NCBI GenBank assembly: GCA_030035585.1 | Contig: CM057475.1 | Location: forward strand, 1,745,501 to 1,809,500 | DNA from: Dugong dugon | Taxonomy: Eukaryota > Chordata > Mammalia > Sirenia > Dugongidae | Reading direction: 5' to 3' | Length of the DNA: 64,000 nt | In this document: one piece after another, positions 1 through 11,435 of the stretch | Numbering within the stretch: the stretch's first letter is position 1 | Layout of the letters: the number at the start of each line of letters is the position of its first letter | The notes under the pieces: model-generated | The model's input: the letters and a program-made list of their open reading frames with translations, nothing else | Databases searched by the model: none | Told to the model about the DNA's origin: nothing | Made by a program: the position numbers and the translations under genes

Positions 1-2020
1 AGAATTAATTTGATGGGATTAAAAATATATTGAACAAGAGGCCAACGAACACATGAAAAGATGCTGACAATCATTAGCCATCAGAGAGACGCAGCTAAAA
101 CCACAATGACATGCTATCTTACCCATGCAAAAATGGCACTGATTAAAAAACAAACAAACAAACAGAAAATAACAAATACTAGACAGGTTGCCAGGTGATG
201 GAACCCTGCTCCATTGCTGGTGGAATTGTAAATTGGTTGAGCCACTATCTATCTATTTAAAAGCTAGAAATAGAAACACCAAATGATGTAGCAATCCCAC
301 TCCTAGGTATACACCCTAAAGAAATAACAGCAGTGACATGAATAGACACATGCACACCCATGTTCATTGTAGCATTATTCACAATAGCAAAAGGTGGAAG
401 CAACCTAAGTGCCCATCAACAGATGAATGGATTAACAAGCTGTGGTACGTACACACAATGGAATACTATACAGCAATAAAGAATAATGGCTAACCTGCAA
501 AACTTCTCACAACATGGATAAACCTGGAAGACCTTATGCTGAGTGAAATAAGTCAATAGCAAAAGGACAAGTATTGTATGAGACCACTATTATAAAGTAA
601 CAAAGGTTTACACACAGCACAGGGAAAAAAAAAGAAAAAAAACCTCTTTGATGGTTACCAGGGATGGGTGGGTGAGGGAGGGAAAATTATCAAAGATATA
701 GTAGACACATGTTAATATTGGTGAAGGAAAAGGCAATACACAATGTGGGAGAAGTCAGCACAACATGACCAAGGCAAAAGAAGACACTGAGAAGAACACA
801 AGAATAAAGGACAACTATGGTAACTATGAAGCCCTGGTGGCACAGTGGTCAAGAGCGTAGGCTGCTAACCAAAAGGTCAGCAGTTCAAATCCACTAGCCG
901 CTCCTTGGAGACCACATGTCCTACAGGGTTGTTATGGGTTGGAATTGACTCAGTGGCAATGGGTTTGGTTTTTGGTTTATGGTGACTACTATAACATAGA
1001 CAATCATGCAACAATAGTATGAACAAACAATAATCTATGAATGGATACATAAATAGATGGATAAATATGCCAAGAGATGCAGAGGGAGTAAGGGAGCACA
1101 CCCACCAGCAGATACAGGATTGGTGGTGGAAATTTCTAAATACATGACTGTGGATGCTCCTTATATATTAATATAGACAATAGATCACACAAGGGCCACA
1201 GTTAGGGGAACCTCCTAGACATAGGTAACACCTCATGGGATGAAGTTCCCAGGCTCAAAGGCAAAGGACCATCTATGTCAATTGGCACAACATAGTTCTT
1301 AAAGACAATGTTTTACATCCTGCTTTGGTGAATCGGGTGTGAGGTCTTTAAAAGCTTGTAACTGGCCATCTAAGATATAACTTACCAGTCTCTTCCGGTC
1401 CAGAGCAAAGGAGAGTGAAAAAAAACTAAAGACTCAAGAGAGCAATTAGTCCAAAGGACTAATGGTTCACATGAGCCACAGCCTATATGACCCTGACTCC
1501 AAAGAACTAGATGGTGCCCAGCTGCCACCACTGACTACTGTGACTGAGATCAAACAGAGGGTCCTGGACAGAGCTGGAGAAAAATGTAGAACAAAAGATC
1601 AAATTCACAAAAAAGATCCAACTGACTGGTCTGACAGAGACTGGAGGAACCCCGAAACTATGGCCACCGGACATTCTTCTAACTCAGAACTGAAGCCATT
1701 CCGGAAATTTACCTTTCAGCCAAAGATTAGGCAGGACTATAAAACAAACAATAACACACGTGAGGAATGTGCTTCTCAGATCAATCAAATATAGGGGACC
1801 AAATGGGCAACACCTGCCCAAAAACAAAGACAAGAAGATGGGAAGAGACAGGAAAACTGAAGGAATGGAACCAGGGAACCTGGGATGGAAAGGGAAAGGG
1901 GGAGAGTGCTGACACAATGCAGGGATTGCAACCAATGTCACAAAAGAATCTGTGTATAAATTTTTGAATGAGAAACTAATTTGCTCTGTAAACTTTCACC
2001 TAAAGCACAATTTTAAAAAG
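1..2020 (+). mobile_element. L1 LINE 3' portion (ORF2 C-terminus and 3' UTR)
   Basis: The first ~230 bases match the end of L1 ORF2, the cysteine-rich C-terminal region (GTLLHCWW-like coding stretch near 200-225), but with frame damage. The ORF2 terminus follows (CNN TNN-free reading is lost) with the typical wording around 360-480. The lineage-specific 3' UTR runs from about 500 to an A-rich tail near 2010. A SINE interrupts it at 827-977. The element is cut by the window start, so its 5' extent is unknown. A 110-residue open frame at 1462-1794 lies in the 3' UTR and recurs in decayed form in other L1 tails here (21.3, 22.3, 37.9 kb), so I treat it as non-coding. Confidence 0.85.
827..977 (+). 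repeat. AfroSINE (tRNA-derived SINE) inside L1 3' UTR
   Basis: It starts with the tRNA-like head GCCCTGGTGGCACAGTGG, has a B-box-like GGTTCAAATCC variant near 885-895, and ends in the RTE-like tail (GTTGGAATTGACTC, then GGTTTGGTTTTTGG). Flanks 816-826 and 978-988 match at 10 of 11 bases and look like a target-site duplication within the L1 3' UTR. The insertion therefore postdates that L1. Confidence 0.88.
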
Positions 2021-3605
2021 AAAGCTAGAAATAGACTTACCCTGTAATCCAGCAATCCCACTCCTAGGCATATACCCTAGACAGCTAACAGCAGTAACAC
2101 AAATAGACATATGCACACCTATGTTCATTGCAACATTATTCACAATAGCAAAAAGATGGAAACAACCTAAGAGCCCATCAACAGATTAATGGATAAACAA
2201 ATTGTGATACAGATACACAATGGAGTATTATGCAGCCATAAGGAATCACAATTAGTTCTCAAAATATATTGTAACATAGATAAATCTGGAGGATATTAGG
2301 CTGACTGAAACAATAGGTCAATCCCAAAGTGACAAATATTGTATGATTTCACTATTATAAAAAGACTAGAATAGATCTATATCTGTCTCTCTCTATATAT
2401 ACAGAAAGCAAGGTTCTTTGGTGGTTACCAAGAATGGGAGGAGAGGGAGGGAGAATCACTTTCTAGACAATAGACATTTGTTAGCTTTGGTGATGGGAAA
2501 GGCAATACCGAATAAAAGTGAACTTGACCAAGGTAAATGATAACACTAAGAAATACAAAAGAATAAGGGACAATTTTGTAAATGCTATAACATACACAAT
2601 TTTGCAACAACAGTAATAACACCCAAAAAATATGTGTATGGTTACATAGATCTGTATGCATATATATGTATAGGAAGGAACATATGAATATATGAGTGTA
2701 CATGTATAGGTGTATCTGTAGGCATATGTATATATATTTTTATGTGTGCTGCATATATATTCATATATAAAATAAAGCACATAAGAGGAACAGTTGCGGG
2801 TACTTCCTAGACATAACCAAACACCTCATGGAATTGGTTTACTGGGTTTGAGGTCTTAGGACCATAGTCTTGTAGGGCAACTCGGTCAATTGGTACAATA
2901 TAGCTCATAAAGATAATGCTCTACATCCTAGTTTGTGAGTGTGTGGGGTCTTAAAAACTTGGGAGTAGCCATCTAGGATAGAGCTACTGGTCTGTAATCA
3001 ACCAGAGCAAAAGAGAAAGAAGGAAATGAAAGACTTAAAGAAGAAACTAGTTTATGGGACTAATAGTCGACACAAACCACAGCCTCACCTACCTTGAGAC
3101 CCGAAGAACTAGATGGTGTCCAGCTACCACTACTGACCCTCTGACAAGGGACACAGTAGATGGTCCCAGATAGAATGGGGGAAAAATGTAGAACAAAAGT
3201 CAAATTCTTAAAAAAAGGCCAGACTTACTGGACTGGTAGAGACTAGTTAACTCAAAACTCTCACCCTGAGATACTCTTTAAACTTGGAACTCAAACCATT
3301 CCCAGAGGTCACCTTTCAGCCAAATGACAGATTGGCTCATAAAATAAATATCACCCATGAGTACTGTGCTCCTCTAAATAATCATCTAAATGAAACCAAA
3401 TGGTCAACATTTACCCTCAGACAAAGATGAGAATGCAAGGGAAGCTAGATTAATGGAAACAGAACAATCAGAATGGAAATAATGAGAATGCTCATTTTGA
3501 AAAATGTAACCAATGTCACTGAACAATATGTATAAACATTGTTAAATGAGAACCTAATTTGCTGTGTAAACTTTCACCAAAACCATAATAAAATATTAAA
3601 AAAAA
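2021..3605 (+). mobile_element. Second L1 3' end, directly after the first
   Basis: It begins at the same point of L1 (AAAGCTAGAAATAG, also seen at 257-270 in the first copy) and runs through the ORF2 terminus and 3' UTR to an A-rich tail near 3590-3605. It is diverged from the first copy and contains TA/TG-rich cryptic simple sequence at 2360-2400 and 2640-2770. It may be an independent 5'-truncated insertion or a tandem duplication. No open frame is maintained. Confidence 0.8.
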
Positions 3606-4003
3606 GTATTGAACACTACAAAAAACAGGATTCATGAGTTGGAAGACAGCTCAATAGAAACTACCTAAACTGAATCACAAAAAGGAAAAAAGTGGAAAAC
3701 ATAGAAGAGATCATTAGAGATATATAAAAATATAAATTTAGATACATTGGTATACCACAAACCTAACAGCACAAATTTAAATGTTAATATAAAAAAAACA
3801 GAAAAAAGTTTCATGGGTTAGAAATAACATGATTGAATTCCTATATAATCTAGGAATGGGGAAAACTTTTCTTAATTATGATTCAAAACCAGGACCAATG
3901 AAGTAAAAGAATGATATATTTTTTTCATAAAAATTCAGACTATGTTGCATGGCAAACAATATCATAAGAAAGTAAAGATAAATGAGAAAACTGGGGAAAT
4001 ATT

Positions 4004-4174
4004 AAAAAACCTGGTGGTGTAGTGGTTAAGAGCTGTGGATGCTAACCAAAAGATTGGTGGTTCAAATCCACCAGGTACTCCTTGGAAACAATATGGGGCA
4101 GTTCTACTGTGTCCTATAGGGTCACTATGAGTTGGAATTGACTCGACAACAACAGGTTTGGTTCTTTTTGGTTT
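4004..4174 (+). repeat. AfroSINE with 12-bp target-site duplication
   Basis: tRNA-like head (CCTGGTGGTGTAGTGGTTAA), B-box-like GGTTCAAATCC, and an RTE-like tail. Flanked by an exact 12-bp direct repeat TGGGGAAATATT at 3992-4003 and 4175-4186. Confidence 0.93.
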
Positions 4175-4997
4175 TGGGGAAATATTCATAATTATATCAC
4201 AAAGGGTTGCTATCTCTTATATAATGGAACATTATATAACTATATGGAACTATTATATAACATTAATAACTATAATTAATTGAAACTTGTCAAATTTGTC
4301 TAAATTCATATAAACTTGTGATAATACTAGTCATTTTCTAGGATGCTAGGTAACCACCTCATTTTTAAAACTGGTAAATAAAGGAAAAGAATCAAGAATT
4401 TATTTTATCTCCCTATACAGTCTGTATATCTGATGTATAATTAGTTGATGAGGGTAAGTTTATTTTTATAGGAATATGCCAGCTCATAAATGAAGGAATG
4501 ATAGAATATCACTATTTTGCAACTCATAATGAATTAATGGATCTAGGCAATGCTCATCAGTGGCTGTTAAATCACACCAAGAGTGACAACCAGACATTAT
4601 GCACTTCCAGATGTAACTATACAACATCATTTATGAAGTACTCTTGCCGACAAACAAAATACAAAAAACCTTAACCTGAACAAGTCTGTATATCTAACTA
4701 CCAGGTGAAAAAAGAGCATCAGAGTATCACGGAGATGCAAGAGCAAAATCCAGGCTTCCTTCGCGTAGTTTTGCAGGACAAATGATCTAATTTACTCAGC
4801 AAATAAAAGGAAAAATAAAAGATGTAAGCTAACCTTCAGATTAAAAGAGATTTATTACATAATCACAATATACGGAATTTATATGAACCCTAATTGAAAC
4901 AAAATGTAAAAAAAAATGAAACAATCAAGGACTGACTAGTTATCTGATGATACTGAGGATTAATTAAAATTTTTAAGGTCTGATAGTGGTATTCTGG

Positions 4998-4998
<1 letters not shown>

Positions 4999-5042
<44 letters not shown>
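4999..5042. repeat. (TG)n microsatellite
   Basis: About 22 uninterrupted TG units, then an imperfect TATGTATATGTG continuation. Likely length-polymorphic. Confidence 0.97.
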
Positions 5043-5045
<3 letters not shown>

Positions 5046-5391
5046 ATATGTGTTTACAAGATTCTTGTCTTTCAAAGATTCACACTAAATGAGTTGGATA
5101 TCTTGGATTTTCTTCAAAGTAATCTGGGAAAGGGGCAATAGATAAGGGTTTAAATGAAATAAGATAGACAATGAGTTGATAATTGTTAAAGTTATGTGAT
5201 CACTACATAGGAGTTTATTATACTATCCTATATAATTTTGTATATATTTGAATTTTTTCTTAATTAAAATTTTTAAAGTTTCTTCATCAATCATCTAAAA
5301 TCATCTCAAGCACTGCCAGCTATGCGTAACACAGTGAGAAAAACTAAACAATTTTCTCTTTCCCAATTCATTGCTATTATTCTCTAATCTA

Positions 5392-5612
5392 ATCAAACTA
5401 TGGTCTGTAGGCCAAATCTGGTTTGATGCCTGTTTTTGTAATGAAAATTTTATTGGAACACAGCCAGGCCCACTTATTTTCATATTTTCTAAAGTTGCTT
5501 CCATGCTGCACTGGTAGAGTTGAGTAAATCCTAACGGAGACCATATGAACTGCAAAGCCTAACATATTTACTAGCTGGCACTGCAGGGAAAAAGTTTGCA
5601 TACCCTTGCTCT
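5392..5612 (+). mobile_element. Ancient DNA-transposon-like (MITE-type) repeat
   Basis: Matches a very common eutherian interspersed repeat recognisable by CTGTAGGCCAAATCTGG at its start, TTTTATTGGAACACAGCC in the middle and AAAAAGTTTGCATACCC at its end, reading as a palindromic-ended non-autonomous element (hAT-like by recollection). I do not assign a family name. No coding capacity. Confidence 0.6.
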
Positions 5613-7218
5613 AATATCCCAGTCATCCTCCATTATTTATAGGAAGGTTTTGATACCTGGATTGCAATCCTCCTCTCCAGCTTCAGTCTGCTGTAAACCT
5701 GAGTATATCAGTGACCATGTAGTTAACCTATCCAATACCTGGCTTCTCAGTCCTACTCACTTTCATCTCCATACCATTTCAGCCATTCACTCTCACAGTC
5801 ACACCTTGGACCTCCTTGTTACCACTTTTACTTGTCCCATCTCCAAAATCACTAACTCAAACCACCCACTGTCTGCCTACAAATATCTTTTCTTCCGGTT
5901 TGTGCAACTAGTTCCACCTCAAATATTCTCTAATTTCTTTGGGTCTTTTAATGATCTGATCTCTCTACTGTCTCTCAATTCATCAGCTTTCTTCTTTCTT
6001 TGCTTCCCTCATTATCCAGCTAAAGCTGCGTAGTCCATCATTTCAATAACACTCTTGCTAATACTCCCAAATCCCCTTGCTACTTTTCTTTGCACCAATC
6101 TTAAAAGAATTCAATTGTGGCTAAATCCAACTAACCACTTTTGAATGCCCAGTGCAGCCAAGAGCTTCTGGAGAAAGTCACACAAGAGTACAAGTTGTTT
6201 TCACTACAATTTCATACCACACTCAAATGGGTGTTAAACATTGACCGTAAATCCAAATACGTTTACATACTAAACACATTTTCCCTGTCCACAGCAGCTA
6301 CACCATACCTTGTCCAATCTCCTTTTCTGAAGCCTCCTTCCTCTATAAGAATTATTTTGTTTATTATTTTAAAGGAAATAATAGAAGATAGCACTTCCCT
6401 CATCATATGCTCTCATTCTATTTTCCCTCCTGTAGATTTAAAAAGAGAAAAAGCTTTCCTTTTTTTCCATTTCAAGATAGTCTTAGTAGTTGTGTTGTGG
6501 ATCTCATTCTTCTCCATCTTCTCAGAAACCTTACTTTATTTTACATTCTCTATGGTGTATTTAACTGCTCTCTGTCATCTGGACAATAATGCCAATTGGC
6601 TCTTAATCATAATCAAGTGTCTTTCACTAACGAAAACCACCACCACCACCACAACAGCCTCATTAAAAACCCTCATGTGAGCCCTCTACCCTTCCCACTA
6701 CTACGGATAAATTTCTTTGAACATTTATTAACACTTGCTGTTTCTATTTTCTTCTCTTCTACTCCCTCCTCTTCTCTCTCCACCCTGACTCCTAACTTAT
6801 AATGCCACTGAAATAGCTCTTGCTAAGGTGATCGATGATTTCTGTGTTTTTAAATACAATCATTTTTTTCCTCTCACAAATATCAGAATTGATGGCTACT
6901 CCTTTTGTGCAATATTATCTTCTTAGGTTTCTGTGACCCAACTCTCCTGATTTTACTACTATAACTTTACTTTTTATTCCTATAATGCTTTGAAGACTTA
7001 TCTTTCTCCACCCAGCAACACGGACTCTGGAAACCCCACTTCGCTCTTCTCATTCCATTTTTTCTCCCTAGTTGATTTCTTTCATTTCCAGAACTTCAAT
7101 TAGCACCCATACTCAGATGACTCACCAATGTGTTTCCTCAGTTTAAACCCCTCCCCTAGATCAGGAATCATATACCCACCTGTTCATATGCCATCTCTTG
7201 TATGTCTCTATTTCACCC

Positions 7219-7701
7219 TGTCATGGATTGAATTATGTCCCTCAAAAAAATATATGTCAACTTGGTTAGGCCATGATTCCTGGTATTGTGTGATTTTCCT
7301 GCATGTTGTAAATCCTGCCTCTGTGATGTTAATGAGGGAGGATGGGTGGCAGTTGTGTTAGTGAGGCAGGACTCAATCCACAAGATTGGATTGTGTCTTG
7401 AGGCAATCTCTTTTGAGATCTAAAAGAGAGAAGGGAGCAGAAAGACAAGGGGACCTCATACAACCAAGAAAGCAGTGCCAGGAGCAGAACGCATCCTTTG
7501 GACCCAGGGTCCCTGAGCAGAGAAGCTCCTAGTCTGGGGGAACATTGATGAGAAGGCCTACAGAGAGAGAAAGGCTTCCCCTGGAGCTGATGCCCTGAAT
7601 TTGGACTTTCAGCCTACCTTACTGTGAAGAAATAAATTTCTCTTTGTTAAAGCCATCCACTTGGGGTATTTCTGTTATAGTGGCACTAGATGACTAAGAC
7701 A
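7219..7701 (+). mobile_element. Solo LTR, ERVL-MaLR-like (MST/MLT-type), in L2
   Basis: TGTCATGGATTGAATTATGTC to GATGACTAAGACA gives TG...CA ends. It has a polyadenylation-type AATAAATTT near 7630 and is flanked by CACCC (7214-7218) and TACCC (7702-7706), a 5-bp target duplication with one difference. The L2 resumes directly after it. No internal retroviral sequence is present, so it is a solo LTR. Confidence 0.88.
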
Positions 7702-8215
7702 TACCCCAAACTCAACATGTGCAAAATCAAATTTAAAATAATCCCTGCACAACCTGATCATCTTGTAGTGTTCCCTAGCACAGTGAGTCATTTCCTCATT
7801 TGTTCCACAAGCCAGAAACCAGAACATCATCCTTGACACTGCTTTTTATTTTGTTGCACATAGGCAATTCGCCACCAAGTTCTGGACAGTGAATCTCCTA
7901 ATTATGTCTCCATTGTCAACATTCTTCTCCATCTACCTCACTACCACTCAAAGCTGCCAGCATCTCTCGCCTAGCTTTCTGCCATTGTCTTCTAACTGAT
8001 CGACACTATTCTCTCTGCCCAATTCATTCTCTACACTTTAGTCACAAAGATATTTTTTGAAAATGCATAACAAAGAAATCAAACAAAATGACCATCTTTC
8101 AGTTTCCACAGATCTTAGGATAAAGACAAAACTCTTTATCATGTTGTACATAGATCTGACTAGTCTCTGCAGTCTCACCTTCAGCTGCCTCTCCCTCAAC
8201 TGTTCTGCTTCAACC

Positions 8216-8428
8216 ATGTTGTTGTTGTATGCTGTTGAGTCAACTCTGCCTCATAGCAACCCTATAGGACAGAGTACAACTATAGCACAAGGTTTCCATG
8301 GCTGTGATCTTTAATGGAAGCAGATTGCCATATCTTTCTCCCATGAAGTGGCTGGTGGGTTTGAACGGCCAACCTTTCTGTTAGCAACTGAACACTTAAC
8401 CACTGTACTGCCAGTGCTCCTTCCTAGC
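8216..8428 (-). repeat. AfroSINE, antisense, in L2
   Basis: Antisense SINE: RTE-like tail (TTGTTGTTGTATGCTGTTGAGTC) first, tRNA-like head complement (TTAACCACTGTACTGCCAGTGC) last. L2 3' sequence continues on both sides. No clean target-site duplication is visible. Confidence 0.85.
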
Positions 8429-8787
8429 CATAATACCCTTTAAAATCCTCTTTTGTTGATAACATTTCCCACCACAGGGCCTTTGCATGTCCTGTTCTTG
8501 ATCTGTAATGCTCTGTATTCCCCCACTTTTACCTGGTTAACTCCTGCTGAAGCATCACTTGCCCAGGAAGCTTTCCTGAACTTCCCAGCAGACACTCTCA
8601 TAACATTATCTATTACTTCCTCACTGCTATTGCACTTCTTATTGTAACTTGACAATGTTTGTTCATTTGGTTAATGTCTGTCTCTTCCCACGGGACTTCA
8701 TGATTCCTGAGGGCAGGGTCATGTTCATTTTGTACATCCCTATATCCCTGGTGCCTACCACTATAAGAACACACACAAAAAGAAATC

Positions 8788-9784
8788 TGTCTTTGTCATC
8801 TGGTGCTGCTATAACAGAAATATCACAAGTGGATGGCCTTAGCAATGAGAAAATTTATTCTCTCACAGTCCAGTAGGCTACAAGTCCAAATTCAGGGGGT
8901 CAGCTCCAGGGGAATGCTTTCTCGTCTTTGTCGGCTCTGGAGAAAGGTCCTTGTCATCAGTCTTCCCTTGGTCTGGGAGCATCTCAGCACAGAAACCTCA
9001 GGTCCAAAGGATATACTCTGCTCGCAGCACTGCTTTTTTGGTGGTATGAGGTCCTCTGCTTTTCTGGTGGCTTCTGTCTTTTATTTCTCGAAAGAGATTG
9101 GCTTAAGACACTGTCTTAGTTATCTAGTGCTGCTGTAACAGAAATACCACAAGTTGATGGCTTTAACAAAGAGAAATTTATTTCTTCACAGTAAGGTAGG
9201 CTGAAAGTCCAAATTCAGGGCATCAGCTCCAGGGGAAGTCTTTTTCTCTCTTTCGGCCTTCTCATCAGTGTTCCCCCAGACTAGGAGCTTCTTGGTGCAG
9301 GGACCCTGGTCCAAAGGACGAGCTCTACTCCCGGCACTGCTTTCTTGATGGTATGAGGTCCCCCTGTCTCACTGCTCACTTCTGTCTTTTATATCTCAAG
9401 AGATTGCCTCAGGACACAATCCAGTCTTGTAGATCAGGTCCTGCCTTACTAACACAACTGCCACCCATCCTCCCTCATTACCATCATAGAGGCAAGTTTA
9501 CAACATGCAGGAAAATCACACAGTACCAGGAATCATCGCCTAGCCAAACTGATACACACATTTTTGGGGGGACATAATTCAAACCATGACAGACACTATC
9601 TAATCTTGTAGATCTCATCAGTATAACTGCCGCTAATTCATCTTATTACATCATAGTGATAGAATATACAACACATAGGGAAATCACATCTGATGATAAA
9701 ATGGTAGCCAATCATACAATACTGGGAATCATGACCTAGTCAAGTTGACAGATATTTTTCGAGGATACCGTTCGATCCACAACA
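8788..9784 (-). mobile_element. Outer MaLR-like LTR, split by another LTR
   Basis: Antisense copy of the same LTR family as at 7219: starts TGTCTTTGTCATCTGG, resumes at 9592 (ACACTATCTAATCTTGTAG) and ends near GATCCACAACA. Removing the inner LTR (9112-9591) and one GACAC restores a single LTR of about 510 bases. Flanking 5-mers do not match clearly. Confidence 0.85.
9112..9591 (-). mobile_element. Inner MaLR-like LTR nested in the outer LTR
   Basis: TGTCTTAGTTATCTAG to AAACCATGACA (TG...CA). Exact 5-bp duplication GACAC at 9107-9111 and 9592-9596, the size expected for ERVL/MaLR integration. It has the same orientation and family as its host LTR, and is the younger of the two. Confidence 0.93.
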
Positions 9785-9945
9785 CTGTTGAATAAAGAAT
9801 TTCAGGAGAACCAGCATTCAGATTCAAGAGCAAACTATGTCTCTATACAGGATTACTACTGTTACTACTAATTCTATCACAACTCCTCCTCTTCCCACTA
9901 CTACTATTTTTGATAACATTAACAACTCCCTAAGGCTTTTATTAA

Positions 9946-10163
9946 GGAGAACTTGGGTGGCGTAAATGGTTAAGTTCAAAGTTACTAACCAAAAGGTTGG
10001 TGGTTCCAACTCACCCAGATGTGCCTTGGAAGAAAGACCTGGTGATCTTCTTCCATACAGATTATAGCCCTGGAAATCCTATGGAGCACCATTCTACTTT
10101 GCAACACATGGAACCACCATGGGTTGGAATCAACTTGATGACAACTAGTTTAAGGTTTTTGTT
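9946..10163 (+). repeat. AfroSINE, second subtype
   Basis: Head resembles the CTGGGTGGCGCAAATGGTTAA subtype (here CTTGGGTGGCGTAAATGGTTAA), followed by GGAAGAAAGACCTGGTGATC and the RTE-like 3' end. It differs from the 827-977 subtype by the extra GAAGAAAG...CCTGGTGATCT body. Confidence 0.85.
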
Positions 10164-10504
10164 GTAATCTAAGAAACTAAAACCATGTTGTACCATTAAA
10201 ACTAATACTATTAATTTCAAGTTTTAAAATGCAAGGTGAGATCCAGTAACATTCAAATTATAAAAATTTAGAAGGTAGCAGTAACCCAAGGCTTAAGTCA
10301 GAGTACTGTGTTCTTGGAATAATTCTAAAGCTCCTAACCTAAGGGGAAACATTGCCAAATGAAAATGAAAAAGAAGCAAATACCAAACTGCTGATCAGAT
10401 TTTCCCCTCATTCACACCCTTGGAGCACTAAGACACATACAGGGACAAAATATTGTGAAAACAGAACAGAATCCCTTCTCAGCTATGCCTTCCGGGAGCA
10501 GGGG
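10164..10504. other. No feature seen
   Basis: Unique-looking sequence between a SINE and an old L1. No open frame over 85 codons and no recognised repeat. Confidence 0.5.
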
Positions 10505-11180
10505 GACAGGATTTATTTATTTTTAATATACTATTATGAATATACAAGATTCATCTACCTCCTTATTAATGGACATTTGGCTTCTTTCCATATATTTTAA
10601 AATATATTTATTTACATGTATTTTTTATTAAAAATAATTCTGCAGTAAATTTGTTCGCATACATTTCCCTTTGTACATCCAAGAGAAGAGTTTGGTTGTT
10701 TTGTTATAGCGTATTTACCTTCTTAGAGCTGGTGAAATTCTGGGTCATAGGATAGGTACATTTTCAACCTTAGCATATACTGCCAAGTTATTCTCTAAAC
10801 TGCTCACTATTTTACACCAACACCTGCAAAATACAAGTCTGCCTTTACCCACATCTCCATCAACTCTTGGTATTTTCAGATAATTAATGTTTTTGAGACT
10901 ATGATGGGTATAAAATTGTATCTTATTATTTATATTTTTCTTATTACTGGTATTTTCCCTTCTGTGAATTGTCTGTTCATAGTCCTTGCTCATTTTTCTT
11001 TGGGGTTGTTTGTTTCTTACATATTTGAAAGAGTTGTTTACATATTGTCGATGTGTATCCTTTACCTGCATAAACACAGAAAATATATTTTTATCCCAGT
11101 CTCTTCAGTATTTTAATTTGCGGGACTTTACTCAGTTAAACAAAGAAACACAATCTGTAAATTCGAATTAATTTGATCTA
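10505..11180 (-). mobile_element. Old L1M remnant, antisense
   Basis: Antisense wording of the L1 ORF2 C-terminus: TTCTGTGAATTGTCTGTTCATAG (10960-10982) followed by CTCATTTTTCTTTGGGG is a familiar L1 antisense landmark. The upstream TTCTGCAGTAAATTTG and related text fit the 3' end. Frame is lost; overlapping antisense and sense frames of 60-110 codons are artefacts. Confidence 0.6.
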
Positions 11181-11307
11181 TTAGTTTAGTATTTACAAAA
11201 TATGTGTAAGTCAAAGGGTCTACGTAAAGTTTACATATAGAGTAAGAAAAAATGAGTCTATTTTTAGTAGAAATCTACTTGATATATTCAGATAATGTCT
11301 TCAGTTT

Positions 11308-11435
11308 TTTTTTTTTTTTAATTGTGCTTCAGGTGAAAGTTTACATCTCAAGTTAATTTCTCATACAAAAATTTATACACGTATTGTATTGTGACATTAG
11401 TTACAACCTCCACAATGTGACTGCCCACTCAAGGG
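11308..11435 (-). mobile_element. L1 3' tail fragment, antisense
   Basis: A T-run at 11308-11321 is followed by the reverse complement of the afrotherian L1 3' terminus (GAAAGTTTACATCTCAAGTTAA, then AAAAATTTATACACGTATTG). It is 5'-truncated to about 130 bases. Confidence 0.8.

Larger units (their letters stand above)
3606..5283 (+). mobile_element. Old L1 (L1M/HAL1-type) remnant with 3' end
   Basis: A-rich L1-like sequence (L1 ORF1-like wording around 3630-3700) is followed by a 3' end typical of old mammalian L1M elements: a run around 4940-5280 ending GTATATATTTGAATTTTTTC with an A/T-rich tail. It is strongly decayed, interrupted by a SINE (4004-4174) and contains a TG microsatellite (4999-5042). 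Assignment to L1M rests on the 3' end; the middle (4190-4900) is less certain. Confidence 0.55.
5690..8765 (+). mobile_element. Long, decayed L2 (CR1-like) LINE, interrupted
   Basis: Sense-orientation L2 features recur in order: a reverse-transcriptase-coding stretch with the GAAATAGCTCTTGCTAAGGT landmark at 6808, then (after the LTR) an AACTCAACATGTGCAAAATC landmark at 7710, the CATCATCCTTGACACTG landmark near 7829, and the 3' region with GGGCCTTTGCATGTCCTG (8477) and GAGGGCAGGGTCATG (8709). It is pierced by an LTR (7219-7701) and a SINE (8216-8428). Chance frames of 145 and 179 residues (5596-6033, 6141-6680) contain no recognisable domain. The 5' part before 6800 is the least certain. Confidence 0.65.

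Noticed and set aside
1462-1794. 110-codon frame in an L1 3' UTR, with similar frames in other L1 tails
   Set aside because: Similarity follows the DNA repeat; frames are interrupted in the other copies and the region follows the ORF2 end.
4890-5075. Frame encoding a threonine/histidine repeat
   Set aside because: Product of the TG microsatellite.
5596-6033. 145-codon plus-strand frame
   Set aside because: Pyrimidine-rich L2-like sequence; no recognisable protein.
6141-6680. 179-codon plus-strand frame
   Set aside because: Lies in a probable L2 remnant, low-complexity composition (histidine/threonine run), no start context or domain.
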